A DNA stretch of 64,000 nt. Source: Falsochrobactrum tianjinense. GTDB lineage: Bacteria; Pseudomonadota; Alphaproteobacteria; Rhizobiales; Rhizobiaceae. The notes beneath the pieces are model-generated. The model was not told the DNA's origin. It worked only from the letters and a program-made list of their open reading frames with translations, and did no database searches. The DNA lies in NCBI RefSeq assembly GCF_019100495.1, contig NZ_JAHRVA010000001.1, positions 1,109,345 through 1,173,344 on the forward strand, written 5' to 3'. Below, piece by piece: positions 20,021 to 29,689 of this stretch (position 1 is the stretch's first letter; every line of letters begins with the position of its first letter). A program made the position numbers and the translations under genes.

Positions 20021-21463
20021 TTGACGACATTTGCCGAACTCGGTCTTTCTCCGAAAGTGCTTGCTGCGGTTGAAGCGGCAGGATACACCGCACCCACGCC
20101 CATTCAGGCGGGCGCCATTCCCCCTGCGCTTGAGCGCAAGGATGTGCTTGGCATCGCCCAGACTGGAACGGGCAAGACGGCTTCGTTCGTTCTGCCGATG
20201 CTCAATCTGCTGGAAAAGGGCAGGGCTCGGGCCCGTATGCCGCGCACGCTCATTCTTGAGCCGACGCGCGAACTAGCCGCGCAGGTTGAAGAAAACTTCG
20301 TAAAATATGGTGTCAATCAGCGTCTGAATGTGGCCTTGCTGATCGGCGGCGTTTCTTTTGATGAGCAGGAGCGCAAGCTTGAGCGCGGTGCGGATGTGCT
20401 GATCGCAACGCCGGGTCGCCTTCTCGATCATTTCGAGCGCGGCAAGCTTTTGCTGACTGGCGTTGAAATTCTCGTCATCGACGAAGCGGACCGTATGCTC
20501 GATATGGGTTTTATTCCTGATATTGAACGCATCTGCAAGTTGATTCCCTTCACGCGTCAGACACTTTTCTTCTCGGCTACCATGCCGCCGGAAATCACTA
20601 AGCTCACTGAGCAGTTCCTGCATTCGCCAGTGCGTATTGAAGTCGCCAAGGCGTCCTCCACCGCCAAGACAGTTACTCAGCGCCTGGTCAAATCGGGCAG
20701 GAAAGATTGGGACAAGCGCGCAGCGCTGCGCGATCTCATTCGCACCGAAGGCGATACGCTCAAAAATGCAATCGTCTTCTGCAACCGCAAAAAAGATGTA
20801 TCTGAATTGTTCCGCTCGTTGATTCGGCACGAATTCGATGCTGGCGCCTTGCATGGCGATATGGATCAACGCGCCCGCATGGCGATGCTGGCAAATTTCA
20901 AAGATGGCAAGTTACGGATTCTGGTGGCGTCCGATGTTGCTGCGCGTGGACTCGATATTCCCGATGTCAGCCACGTTTTTAATTTTGATGTCCCTATCCA
21001 TGCGGAAGATTACGTGCACCGTATTGGCCGTACAGGGCGTGCTGGCCGCTCCGGCAAGGCTTTCACGATCGTGACTCCCTCCGATACGAAATATCTTGCG
21101 GCAATTGAGAATATGATCGGTGAAAAGATCGAATGGCACGACGGCGATCTTTCCACGCTGCCTGCCGCCGACGAATCCGCAGATACGACGCATAAGGGCA
21201 GGCAAGCCCGTGGCAAGAGCAAGGCTACCAAGCCGAAAGCCGGGCAAAAGCCAGAGGCTGCGGTCTCCGAAGAAGCTGCACCAGCTGCAACAGAGCATAA
21301 GGAACGCCGTGAGACGATCCGTGCTTCCAATGAGGAGCGGCGTAGCAAGCCGCATCATGAGACGCATAAGCGCCGTCGTGATCGCGATGATGATGATGGT
21401 CCGGTGCCGGTTGGTTTCGGCAATGATATTCCGGCTTTCATGCTGATCCCGACCGGGGTCTAA
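20021..21463 (+). CDS. DEAD-box ATP-dependent RNA helicase (RhlE-like)
   Basis: A 480-residue RNA helicase with both RecA-like domains. Visible motifs in order: the Q motif (PTPIQAGAIP), Walker A AQTGTGKT near residues 46-53, PTRELAAQ, TPGRLLDH, DEADRMLDMGF, SATMP, and HRIGRTGRAGR near the end of domain 2. After about residue 380 the tail is low-complexity, rich in Lys, Arg, Ala and Glu, typical of RNA-binding extensions. The start used is TTG 20021 with no clear Shine-Dalgarno, so it is uncertain. Likely roles are ribosome assembly or RNA decay. Confidence 0.9.
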   Translation: MTTFAELGLSPKVLAAVEAAGYTAPTPIQAGAIPPALERKDVLGIAQTGTGKTASFVLPMLNLLEKGRARARMPRTLILEPTRELAAQVEENFVKYGVNQRLNVALLIGGVSFDEQERKLERGADVLIATPGRLLDHFERGKLLLTGVEILVIDEADRMLDMGFIPDIERICKLIPFTRQTLFFSATMPPEITKLTEQFLHSPVRIEVAKASSTAKTVTQRLVKSGRKDWDKRAALRDLIRTEGDTLKNAIVFCNRKKDVSELFRSLIRHEFDAGALHGDMDQRARMAMLANFKDGKLRILVASDVAARGLDIPDVSHVFNFDVPIHAEDYVHRIGRTGRAGRSGKAFTIVTPSDTKYLAAIENMIGEKIEWHDGDLSTLPAADESADTTHKGRQARGKSKATKPKAGQKPEAAVSEEAAPAATEHKERRETIRASNEERRSKPHHETHKRRRDRDDDDGPVPVGFGNDIPAFMLIPTGV

Positions 21464-21486
21464 GCATTTTCAATGGAGCAAAAATC

Positions 21487-21524
21487 AAGCCAGCGGAGAA
21501 ACCGAATTGTTTCTCCGCTGGCTT
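21487..21524. terminator. Long hairpin between the helicase gene and sufA
   Basis: A perfect 16-bp stem, AAGCCAGCGGAGAAAC (21487-21502) with its complement (21509-21524), and a CGAATT loop. It lies between convergent genes. The A-rich left flank makes it a better terminator for the minus strand than for the plus strand. Confidence 0.7.
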
Positions 21525-21623
21525 GTCATGTCTGAAAATAGTTGAATAGGCCTTTTTAAGGGATGAGGAATGAGTTGCTCCAGAGCGGCTCCAGTTTGAT
21601 GGGACCGTCTATCTATTTTTGCT

Positions 21624-22004
21624 CTAAGCAGCTCCCTGTGCCTGTTGCAGGCTTTCCGGCGAAGCCGGTCGCAACTCGACCGATTCTCCGCAGCCGCAAG
21701 CCGAAGTCTGGTTCGGATTGTTGAAAACGAATCCGGTGCGCAGGGTCGTTACTTCGAAATCCATCTGCGTTCCGAGCAGGAACAGCATCGCTTCGGGAGC
21801 CACATAAACCGTGGCTCCATCCTTTTCGACGATATCGTCGCCTGGCTTTGCTTCGGTGACGAGGCCAACCGTATATTCCATGCCCGCGCAACCGCCCTTT
21901 TTGACGCCGACGCGAAGGCCGAGGGCACCTTTATGCGAAGCCATGATTTCACTGACGCGCGCTACGGCTGCATCGGTAAGTGTCAAGACTGAGAAACGGC
22001 CCAT
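21624..22004 (-). CDS. sufA: Fe-S assembly carrier, A-type (SufA/HesB)
   Basis: A 126-residue A-type carrier that receives Fe-S clusters from the scaffold and passes them to target proteins. The three family cysteines are present: GGCAGMEY in the middle and SACGCGES near the C-terminus. The reading could start at 22052, but the ATG at 22004 has GGAAG at good spacing and the domain begins right after it. It lies about 4 kb beyond the suf operon and faces it, so it is transcribed separately. Confidence 0.9.
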   Translation of the reverse strand: MGRFSVLTLTDAAVARVSEIMASHKGALGLRVGVKKGGCAGMEYTVGLVTEAKPGDDIVEKDGATVYVAPEAMLFLLGTQMDFEVTTLRTGFVFNNPNQTSACGCGESVELRPASPESLQQAQGAA

Positions 22005-22187
22005 TTTATCTTCCGCTGTTATATTCGTGAAAACCGGAGAATTATCCAGCATTGCGCGGCGGCAGGATTTTAACTAGCGTCGCCACGTTTTCATTACAGT
22101 TAGTGTTGTAACATCATTACCGCAAGACACCAAATCGAGAGCATCGATCGGGATTTGCAAAAAAGATTGCTGAAAGAGGAGAATTCA

Positions 22188-22781
22188 ATGTCACATGAAC
22201 GGATCAAACCTCTGTTATATGCCGGAATTGCCGGTCTTTTGAGCGCGGTCATCGTTCAATCCGGCGCGCAGGCTCAGGAAGCGCCCAAACAGGAACAATC
22301 GAATCCTGTCGAAGAAACAGCGCCATTCGAGCAGGCACAAGACGCCGCCGATGGGATCACTGTCCCCGATTATCGTGATGACCGATCAACCCCGCAGGCA
22401 CTGATTGAATCCTATTACAATGCGATCAATCGCAAGGAATATGGCCGTGCCTACAGCTACTATCAGGAAGACGCGCGCGAGCCGGATTTCAACAACTTTG
22501 TAGAAGGTTATAAAGGCACCAAAAGCGTAAAAGTGGCCGTGCGCAAAACCGAGCCGGATCCGGGAGCGGGACAAATCTACTGGAGTGTGCCAGTCGCTAT
22601 AGAGTCGGAAAACGACGATGGTAAAAAAGAAGTTTATAGCGGTTGTTACACGATCCACCTTTCAAATCCCGGCTTTCAGGACGAGCCACCCTATAAGCCG
22701 ATGCAGATCATGACCGGTTCGTTGACCAAATCCCCGCTGGCGATCGAAAAGAGCGTTCCGGAAATCTGTGAAGCGCCATAA
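22188..22781 (+). CDS. Secreted protein of unknown function
   Basis: A 197-residue protein with an N-terminal signal peptide (hydrophobic LLYAGIAGLLSAVIVQSG, cleavage near AQA). An acidic linker rich in Glu, Gln and Pro follows, then a domain beginning TPQALIESYYNAINRKEYGRAYSYY. That helix-rich opening resembles NTF2-like folds, but this is only an impression. The protein ends with two cysteines about 50 residues apart (SGCYTI and PEICEAP) that could form a disulfide. ATG 22188 follows AGAGGAG and is preferred over 22155. It is probably periplasmic, with no known role. Confidence 0.7.
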   Translation: MSHERIKPLLYAGIAGLLSAVIVQSGAQAQEAPKQEQSNPVEETAPFEQAQDAADGITVPDYRDDRSTPQALIESYYNAINRKEYGRAYSYYQEDAREPDFNNFVEGYKGTKSVKVAVRKTEPDPGAGQIYWSVPVAIESENDDGKKEVYSGCYTIHLSNPGFQDEPPYKPMQIMTGSLTKSPLAIEKSVPEICEAP

Positions 22782-22872
22782 TTGCGGCTGCATCAGTGAT
22801 TTAGAAAACGCGCTTGACCTTACCACGATGGGAAGCTCCATCTTGCCGCTGTTCCAACATGGAGTAGTAAAT

Positions 22873-23070
22873 ATGATGAGATTTTCAGTTCCCAAGATGA
22901 AATGCGGCGGTTGCGCGGAAAGCGTGACCTCCGCGTTGCGCAACCTTGATGAGAATGCCCTTATAGAGATTGATCTCGATAAAAAGGAAGTTGAATTTGA
23001 TGGCTCAGCCTCACGTGAGGATGCGCTGGCGGCTCTTGTAGCGGCGGGCTATCCCGCGTCGGTTTTGTAA
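22873..23070 (+). CDS. Heavy-metal-associated (HMA) domain protein
   Basis: A 65-residue single HMA domain of the copper-chaperone type. The metal-binding motif is MKCGGCAES at residues 9-17, with two cysteines separated by two glycines in place of the more usual MxCxxC spacing residues. The ferredoxin-like fold (FSVPKMKCGGC, EIDLDKKEVEF, ALVAAGYPA) is complete. ATG 22873 has GGAG eight bases upstream. No copper ATPase or CueR-type regulator is adjacent, so the partner and metal are unknown. Confidence 0.85.
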   Translation: MMRFSVPKMKCGGCAESVTSALRNLDENALIEIDLDKKEVEFDGSASREDALAALVAAGYPASVL

Positions 23071-23270
23071 TAATGTGATTGCTGTGGAAAGGTGGCCAAG
23101 TGTTGCGGTGAATGTCACAAATTCTGTGTTTCATTGACTGTGGCGGCGATTTTTGCCACATCAACGGTAAATCTCGTTTATGGTGCCTCTTCGGCAAGGT
23201 GCTGATATCTGCCGTGAGGGGCACCAGCAGGCGCAATCATCGCATGAGGCGATCAAGAAGGATGTAAGGC

Positions 23271-23945
23271 ATGGCTATGGCAGCCGATTTTCAGGATCTT
23301 CGCACGAAGATGGTCGATAACCAGATCCGCACCAGAGATGTGACCGATCTGGGAGTCATTGATGCATTTCTGACCGTTCCGCGCGAAGCTTTTGTTCCGG
23401 CAAACCGTCAGGCGCTTGCCTATATCGATGAAGATCAGTTGCTTGACAGCGAAGGGTCCGCGCCACGTTATATCATGGAGCCTTCGGCTTTCGCCAAGCT
23501 CGTGCAACTCGCGCTCATCAACAAGAGCGATGTCGTTCTGGATATTGGCTGCGGCACGGGTTATTCTTCTGCCATCCTTTCGCAACTCGCAGGTTCTGTT
23601 ATTGGCCTCGAAAGTGATTCCGCATTGTCGGCGGTGGCGACCGCTCGTCTTCAGGAACTAAGCTATGACAATGTTGTGATCGTTTCGGGGGATTTGCATG
23701 TGGGTTATGCTTCCGAAGCGCCTTATGACGTCATCCTGATCGAGGGCGCGGTGGACTTCATTCCTGAAGCTTTCTTTGATCAGCTCAAGGAGGGAGGTCG
23801 CCTGGTTGCCGTCGAAGGAAGAGGAAATGCGGGAACTGCGCGGATTTACGTCAAGGAAGACGGAGTTGCCTCTGGTCGCGGTGTTTTCAATGCGGCGGTG
23901 AAGCCACTTCCTGGTTTTGAGCGTATCGAGCAGTTCGAGTTCTGA
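23271..23945 (+). CDS. Protein-L-isoaspartate O-methyltransferase family protein
   Basis: A 224-residue class I SAM-dependent methyltransferase of the Pcm family, which repairs isoaspartyl residues using SAM. Motif I is VLDIGCGTGYSSA near residues 90-102 and the post-I acidic residue is in GLESD. The N-terminal MVDNQIRTRDVTD segment and the FVP motif are typical of the alphaproteobacterial branch, where repair activity has not always been shown. AAGGATGTAAGG precedes the ATG. It lies 142 bp before the tolC homologue. Confidence 0.85.
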   Translation: MAMAADFQDLRTKMVDNQIRTRDVTDLGVIDAFLTVPREAFVPANRQALAYIDEDQLLDSEGSAPRYIMEPSAFAKLVQLALINKSDVVLDIGCGTGYSSAILSQLAGSVIGLESDSALSAVATARLQELSYDNVVIVSGDLHVGYASEAPYDVILIEGAVDFIPEAFFDQLKEGGRLVAVEGRGNAGTARIYVKEDGVASGRGVFNAAVKPLPGFERIEQFEF

Positions 23946-24087
23946 ATCCGGTGCATGGGTTAAATCTGCAACGCCGGGAAAATTGTTTGTGAAAGTGCCG
24001 CCGTCAGCAATGGAAATGACGCAATTTACGGGTTATTAAGGGCACCCCGAACTGATCGGTTCGATTGATGGATTCGTTTGTTCTAAA

Positions 24088-25458
24088 ATGAGGTATACGG
24101 TGTTCAAAGCGTGCAAAAGACTCATGGCGGCCGGAGTATTGCTGTCTGGCACCGTTTTAGCGGGGCAGGCCGCTTGGTCGGAGACGTTGAGCGGCGCTCT
24201 CGTGAAAGCCTATAAGAACAATGCTACCTTGAATTCGTCACGAGCCGGGGTGCGTATTGAGGACGAAAACGTCGCCATTGCCAAATCCGGCTATCGGCCA
24301 GAGATTACCGGTTCTTATAATATCGGCCGCAGCAAGGCTCCGACATCAGACGCCCGCACAACGGGTACTTTTGGAATTCAGCTGAACCAGATGCTGTTCG
24401 ACGGTTTCCAGACCAAGAACAATGTTGCTGCCGCCGAGACGCAGGTTTATGCGCAGCGCGAAAACCTGCGTAATGATGAGCAGAACACGCTGTTTCAGGC
24501 CGTTCAGGCTTATATGGACGTTTATCAATTGCGCCAGATTGCAGCGCTGCGTGAAAAGAATCTTGCCGCCATGAATGAACAGGTTCGCGCGTCGCGCGCC
24601 CGTCTCGATGTTGGCGAGGGTACGCGCACGGACGTCGCTCAGGCAGAATCGCAACACTCGACGGCGATAGCCGAACTCAGTGCGGCACGCGCTGATGTCA
24701 AATCTGCTGAAGCAACCTACATGCAGGTCATCGGTGCGCAGCCGGGCAAACTTTCCACCGCTTCCATAGCGCGCAATCTCCCGAATTCGCCAAATGTTGC
24801 CTATGCCAGCGCTTTGGCTTCGCATCCTGGCATTGTGGCGACGAAATATGCGGTCAATGCGCAGGGCTACACGGTCAAGGCAAAAGAAGGTGCCCTGCTG
24901 CCAAGGGTTGGCTTGACGGCCAGCGCGAGCCATCTTGATACCTACGCCGGAACCAATGTCGGTGACGGTAATTCGGCCTCCGTTGGAGTGGGCGTCAGCA
25001 TCCCGATTTATACTGGTGGACGCTCATCGGCACAGGTGCGTCAGGCTAAGGAGCAGCTTGGCCAGGCTCGTATCGAAGTCGATATCGTGCAGGACAAGGT
25101 GCGTCAGGCCATCAGTTCGGCATGGTCGCAGCTTGAAGCGGCACGCGCATCCGTCAAAGCGAACCGCGACGCTATCGCCGCGGCACAACTTGCGCTGGAT
25201 GGCGTGGTTGAAGAGCGTAAAGTCGGCCAGCGCACCACCCTGGACGTCCTGAATGCGCAGAATGATTTGGTCAAGGTCCAGATCGCGCTTGTTATGGCCG
25301 AGCACGATGTCGTGGTGGCCAGCTATGCTCTGTTGAATGCGACTGGACGCATGACAGCCCAGCATCTCAATCTTCAGGTCGCCGAGTATAAGCCTGAAGA
25401 GCACTACAACGCTGTGAAGGACAAGTGGTTCGGCTTGCGCACACCCGATGGTCGCTGA
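24088..25458 (+). CDS. bepC: Outer-membrane efflux channel, TolC family (BepC)
   Basis: A 456-residue TolC-type trimeric channel linking inner-membrane efflux pumps or type I secretion to the outside. It has a signal peptide (LLSGTVLAGQAAWS) and two outer-membrane efflux repeats with long coiled coils. The closing segment reads VASYALLNATGRMTA. Length and sequence style match Brucella BepC as I remember it. The ATG lacks a clear Shine-Dalgarno; GTG 24100 behind GAGG is an alternative. No pump genes adjoin it, as is usual for a shared channel. Confidence 0.92.
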   Translation: MRYTVFKACKRLMAAGVLLSGTVLAGQAAWSETLSGALVKAYKNNATLNSSRAGVRIEDENVAIAKSGYRPEITGSYNIGRSKAPTSDARTTGTFGIQLNQMLFDGFQTKNNVAAAETQVYAQRENLRNDEQNTLFQAVQAYMDVYQLRQIAALREKNLAAMNEQVRASRARLDVGEGTRTDVAQAESQHSTAIAELSAARADVKSAEATYMQVIGAQPGKLSTASIARNLPNSPNVAYASALASHPGIVATKYAVNAQGYTVKAKEGALLPRVGLTASASHLDTYAGTNVGDGNSASVGVGVSIPIYTGGRSSAQVRQAKEQLGQARIEVDIVQDKVRQAISSAWSQLEAARASVKANRDAIAAAQLALDGVVEERKVGQRTTLDVLNAQNDLVKVQIALVMAEHDVVVASYALLNATGRMTAQHLNLQVAEYKPEEHYNAVKDKWFGLRTPDGR

Positions 25459-25478
25459 CCGATTGTCCTAAGAATTAT

Positions 25479-25506
25479 AAACGGCGCTTCGGGCGCCGTT
25501 TTGTTT
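25479..25506 (+). terminator. Terminator after bepC
   Basis: AAACGGCGC (25479-25487) and GCGCCGTTT (25493-25501) form a perfect 9-bp stem with a TTCGG loop, followed by TGTTTG, 20 bp after the stop. Confidence 0.82.
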
Positions 25507-25668
25507 GATTCGCAAAGCGTCTGATAAATCTTAACAAATCGATAAAGCTGTGAGTTCAAATGGGTCTGCCCCTGTGAGGGATTCTCAAATCAATAAAGGT
25601 CCGTTACCCTTAATCCATTGATTCTCTGCCTTTGTAAGCAGTTGGCAATATGGGGAAGACGGACAGCT

Positions 25669-26400
25669 ATGGCACAAGCATCCAGCGCAGCACGGGAACC
25701 GTCAATGGAAGAGATTCTGGCTTCCATTCGCCGGATTATTGAAGATAGTGATGTCTCGCGCCATCCCATGCCCCCCATTTCGCCGCGTGGCGAGGTCGCC
25801 GAATTCCGCCGCCCGCTTGTGGCGGAGGAAGCGGAAAAAGCTGACAACAGGAAACAGAAGAAACCTGATCAACCTGTGGTCGCCAAGGGCGATGTTTTTC
25901 CTGAAGAGCCGGCGCTGCGCGGAGTAATTTCCGAGCCGGGGGAACGGACATCCGATATCAAGACGGAAGAAGATGGGGATGATCCTATTCTCGACGCCCA
26001 GAATGACGATCACCGTAATGATGAATGGGTGCCGCCGGTTTCCGCTTCCGGAAAGGTGGTGTTGGACAAGGTGGAGAATGACGCAGCCAGTTCTGTTATG
26101 GAGTTGAAAGCTGAAGCCATGAATGAAGACCTTTCGCCTGCTGTGGGGAAGCCGACTGCCGTCGCATCTCCTTCCAAGGCTGGTGGTGCGACGCATATTT
26201 TATCGGAAGTGGCAGAACGGCAGGTTGCGGCAGCATTTCAGGATCTCAGCCATGCGGTCCATTCCGAACCGCGGCGTTCTTTCGATGATATTGCCGCCGA
26301 TATTCTGCGCCCGATGTTGCAGGACTGGCTTGATAGTAATCTGCCTGATCTGGTTGAACGCCTTGTTCGTGAAGAAATTGAACGTGTGGTCCGTAGCTAA
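25669..26400 (+). CDS. popZ: Polar organizing protein PopZ (DUF2497)
   Basis: PopZ forms a polymeric matrix at a cell pole that anchors chromosome-origin complexes and cell-cycle proteins in alphaproteobacteria. The 243-residue protein has the three expected parts. An N-terminal helix (MEEILASIRRIIED) comes first, then a long acidic, proline-containing disordered middle, then C-terminal oligomerisation helices (ILRPMLQDWLDSNLPDLVE, REEIERVV). ATG 25669 is preferred over an upstream in-frame start at 25618 because the conserved helix begins shortly after it. valS follows after a terminator. Confidence 0.88.
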   Translation: MAQASSAAREPSMEEILASIRRIIEDSDVSRHPMPPISPRGEVAEFRRPLVAEEAEKADNRKQKKPDQPVVAKGDVFPEEPALRGVISEPGERTSDIKTEEDGDDPILDAQNDDHRNDEWVPPVSASGKVVLDKVENDAASSVMELKAEAMNEDLSPAVGKPTAVASPSKAGGATHILSEVAERQVAAAFQDLSHAVHSEPRRSFDDIAADILRPMLQDWLDSNLPDLVERLVREEIERVVRS

Positions 26401-26470
26401 CGCTAAAGCGTATCGCGTTTAATCATACTCATACGGCATGCCCTAATTTTATCTAAATACCGATATGTGG

Positions 26471-26503
26471 CCCGTCTGCCTTACAGGCGGGTTTTCACTT
26501 TTA
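26471..26503 (+). terminator. Terminator after popZ
   Basis: CCCGTCTG (26471-26478) and CAGGCGGG (26484-26491) pair with one G-U, with a CCTTA loop, followed by TTTTCACTTTT. Confidence 0.75.
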
Positions 26504-26573
26504 GGGTGATTTGTCAGCTTTTAGTTGCTATTGAGCCCATAATCCTTTTTGCGCATAAAGACCGGACGTTTCC

Positions 26574-29306
26574 ATGCTTGATAAGACTTATGATGCAGCG
26601 GCTACCGAGCCGAAAATCGCTGAACGCTGGGACGATGCCGGCGCATTCAAGGCGGGGGCCGGCGCGAAGCTGGGCGCGGATCCTTTTGCCGTTGTTATTC
26701 CGCCTCCGAACGTGACTGGATCGCTGCATATGGGCCACGCGCTCAACAACACGATTCAGGATATCATGGTTCGCTTCGAGCGTATGCGCGGCAAGAACGT
26801 CTTGTGGCAGCCAGGTATGGATCATGCGGGTATTGCTACGCAGATGGTCGTCGAACGGCAACTGGCTGAGCGCAAGGAACCTAATCGCCACACGATTGGT
26901 CGCGAGAAGTTCATCGAGCGCGTCTGGCAGTGGAAGTCCGAATCCGGCGGCATGATCTCCAATCAGCTTCGCCGTCTGGGCGCGTCGTGCGATTGGTCGC
27001 GCGAGCGTTTTACGATGGATGAGGGGCTGTCGCGTGCCGTTTTGGAAGTTTTTGTAAACCTTCACAAGCAAGGCCTCATCTATCGCGATAAGCGTCTGGT
27101 TAATTGGGACCCAAAGCTGCTGACGGCGATTTCCGACATTGAGGTCGAATCGCGCGAAACAAAGGGGCATCTGTGGCATTTCCGTTATCCGCTGGAAAAC
27201 GTGCCATTCGACCCTGAAAACCCGCACACCTATATCGTGGTGGCGACCACCCGCCCGGAAACCATGCTGGGCGATACCGGCGTTGCCGTTAATCCCAAGG
27301 ACGAGCGCTATCACGCGCTTGTAGGAAATGATGTCGTTCTGCCGCTCGTCGGTCGTCATATTCCTATTGTCGCCGACGATTATGCTGATCCAGAAGCAGG
27401 TTCCGGTGCAGTGAAGATTACGCCCGCGCACGATTTCAACGATTTTGAAGTCGGCAAGCGCAATGATCTGAGCGCGATCAATATTCTTACGCCCGATGCT
27501 GCTATTACGCTGAAGGACAATGTCGATTTCCTCGAAGGGCTTGAGCTCGCGCCAGAACTCAAGGCGCTAATTAACGAACTCGACGGTCAGGATCGCTTCG
27601 CAGCGCGCAAGCGCATCGTGGAACTGATGGACGAACGCGGCTATCTTGAAAAAGTCGAAGACCACACCCATGCCGTTCCACATGGCGATCGTGGTGGCGT
27701 TCCCATCGAGCCTTATCTAACGGACCAATGGTATGTGAACGCCGCCGAACTGGCGAAGCCTGCCATGGCGGCGGTTCGTGAGGGCCGCACGCAGATTGTG
27801 CCGAAGAATTGGGAAAAGACTTATTTCGACTGGATGGAAAATATCCAGCCATGGTGCGTTTCACGCCAGCTTTGGTGGGGACACCAGATTCCGGCTTGGT
27901 ATGGTCCTGACGGAACTTGCTTTGTCGAAAAAAGCGAAGAGGAAGCCAAGGCTGTCGCACGCGCCCATTACGGTAAGGATGTCACGCTTGAGCGCGATAC
28001 CGACGTGCTCGATACCTGGTTTTCATCGGCACTTTGGCCGTTCTCGACGCTTGGCTGGCCGGATCGCACCCCGGAACTTGCAACCTATTATCCGACCAGT
28101 GTTCTGGTCACAGGATTCGACATCCTGTTCTTCTGGGTCGCCCGCATGATGATGATGGGCATCCATTTCATGGATGAGATTCCGTTCCATACGGTCTATC
28201 TGCATGCTCTGGTGCGCGATAAGCATGGCGCAAAAATGTCCAAATCCAAGGGCAATGTTATCGATCCACTGGAACTGATGGACGAATATGGTGCCGATGC
28301 ATTGCGCTTCACGCTGGCCATCATGGCCGCTCAGGGCCGCGATGTGAAGCTTGATCCGGCGCGTATCGCAGGTTATCGCAATTTCGGCACCAAGCTTTGG
28401 AACGCGACGCGCTTTGCGCAGATGAATGGTGTAAAGCTTGATCCGGATTTTGCGCCGGGCAATGTTAAATTGGCCGTCAACCGCTGGATTCTGACAGAAT
28501 TGACTAAAGCTACCCATGCGGTGACGGACGGTATTGCCAATTATCGCTTCAACGAAGCGGCGAGCGCTGCCTATCGTTTTGTCTGGAACCAGTTCTGCGA
28601 CTGGTATCTTGAGCTTCTCAAACCGATTTTTATGGGCGAGGATGAGGCTGCTAAGGTTGAAGCGCAGGCAACGGTCGCTTACTGTTTGGATGAGATCTAC
28701 AAACTGTTACACCCTTTCATGCCTTTTATGACCGAAGAACTCTGGTCTTTGACGGCAGGCGAGGGCAAGAATCGCGATGGCGTGCTTGCATTGGCAAGCT
28801 GGCCGGATCTGTCCTTCGGGGATGAAGAAGCTGCGGCAGATATCAACTGGCTGGTGGATTTAGTCAGCGGAATCCGCTCCGTTCGTGCTGAAATGAATGT
28901 CCCGGCAGGGGCGGTGGCTCCGATTGTCATTCTCGATGCCAGTGCCGCGACCACTGATCGCTTCAGCCGCCACGACGCTGCGATCAAGCGCCTTGCTCGT
29001 GTGGAAAATGTTTCCTTTGAAACGCACGCTCCCAAAGGATCGGCCCAGATGGTGCTTGGCGAAGCAACAATCTGCATTCCGCTGGGAAGCCTGATAGATC
29101 TTACGGCTGAAGCCGCGCGTCTGGCTAAAGAAGCCGGCAAGATCACTTCCGAAATAGAGCGTATAGAGAAAAAGTTGGCAAACGAGAAATTCGTTGCCAA
29201 TGCTCGCGAGGAAGTGGTCGAAGCCGAACGTGCAAGACTGGCTGAACTCAACGATGCAGCGGCGCGTGTCGCTACTGCCGAGGCCCGAATTCGCGAAGCG
29301 GGCTGA
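26574..29306 (+). CDS. valS: Valyl-tRNA synthetase
   Basis: Charges tRNA-Val with valine and edits misactivated threonine. The 910-residue class I enzyme has the HIGH motif as PPNVTGSLHMGHAL at about residues 44-57. Its CP1 editing domain lies around 180-330 (TTRPETMLGDT), and the KMSKS loop is AKMSKSKGNV near 550. A C-terminal coiled-coil arm (ERIEKKLANEKFV) is intact. The Shine-Dalgarno is weak. It lies behind the popZ terminator and is probably expressed from its own promoter. Confidence 0.97.
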   Translation: MLDKTYDAAATEPKIAERWDDAGAFKAGAGAKLGADPFAVVIPPPNVTGSLHMGHALNNTIQDIMVRFERMRGKNVLWQPGMDHAGIATQMVVERQLAERKEPNRHTIGREKFIERVWQWKSESGGMISNQLRRLGASCDWSRERFTMDEGLSRAVLEVFVNLHKQGLIYRDKRLVNWDPKLLTAISDIEVESRETKGHLWHFRYPLENVPFDPENPHTYIVVATTRPETMLGDTGVAVNPKDERYHALVGNDVVLPLVGRHIPIVADDYADPEAGSGAVKITPAHDFNDFEVGKRNDLSAINILTPDAAITLKDNVDFLEGLELAPELKALINELDGQDRFAARKRIVELMDERGYLEKVEDHTHAVPHGDRGGVPIEPYLTDQWYVNAAELAKPAMAAVREGRTQIVPKNWEKTYFDWMENIQPWCVSRQLWWGHQIPAWYGPDGTCFVEKSEEEAKAVARAHYGKDVTLERDTDVLDTWFSSALWPFSTLGWPDRTPELATYYPTSVLVTGFDILFFWVARMMMMGIHFMDEIPFHTVYLHALVRDKHGAKMSKSKGNVIDPLELMDEYGADALRFTLAIMAAQGRDVKLDPARIAGYRNFGTKLWNATRFAQMNGVKLDPDFAPGNVKLAVNRWILTELTKATHAVTDGIANYRFNEAASAAYRFVWNQFCDWYLELLKPIFMGEDEAAKVEAQATVAYCLDEIYKLLHPFMPFMTEELWSLTAGEGKNRDGVLALASWPDLSFGDEEAAADINWLVDLVSGIRSVRAEMNVPAGAVAPIVILDASAATTDRFSRHDAAIKRLARVENVSFETHAPKGSAQMVLGEATICIPLGSLIDLTAEAARLAKEAGKITSEIERIEKKLANEKFVANAREEVVEAERARLAELNDAAARVATAEARIREAG

Positions 29307-29689
29307 TCGGATCAAGCGGGCATAAACGAGACTCGAATCAGGTGACTGGCGGCAAAACGCCTGTTGCCTCATAGAATGTCGGGGTCGGGTTATTCAACCT
29401 TTCGTGCAGCCTGCCTCCGTGCAGAACCATCTTCCCGACGGTTTTTGAGGTTTGTTGCGCTTTAGCAACAAGGCGAAAAACTGGCTGAAAAATGGCCCAA
29501 AACGGCCTTCCTGAACTTAATCGGCCTCAGAAAATTGAAAATTTCCGTAATTACTCCTGCTTTTAGCGGTTTTTAGAAGTAAGTGCGCATCTCTACTTAC
29601 ATGATCCCTAATTTATGGAACTTGCAGGACAAATCATTCCTGATTTACGTTTGCGTCAACGTACAGTTCGCGCCGTCGGGAGGATATTT
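29307..29689. other. Intergenic region before the FadL-like gene
   Basis: No gene is seen in these 383 bases. They hold a hairpin, TTGTTGC (29452-29458) with GCAACAA (29465-29471), without a U-tract. A second inverted repeat, GTAAGT (29579-29584) with ACTTAC (29595-29600), lies about 90 bp before the porin start and may be part of its promoter. A reading from 29615 would extend the porin upstream, but those residues do not look like a signal peptide. Confidence 0.5.
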
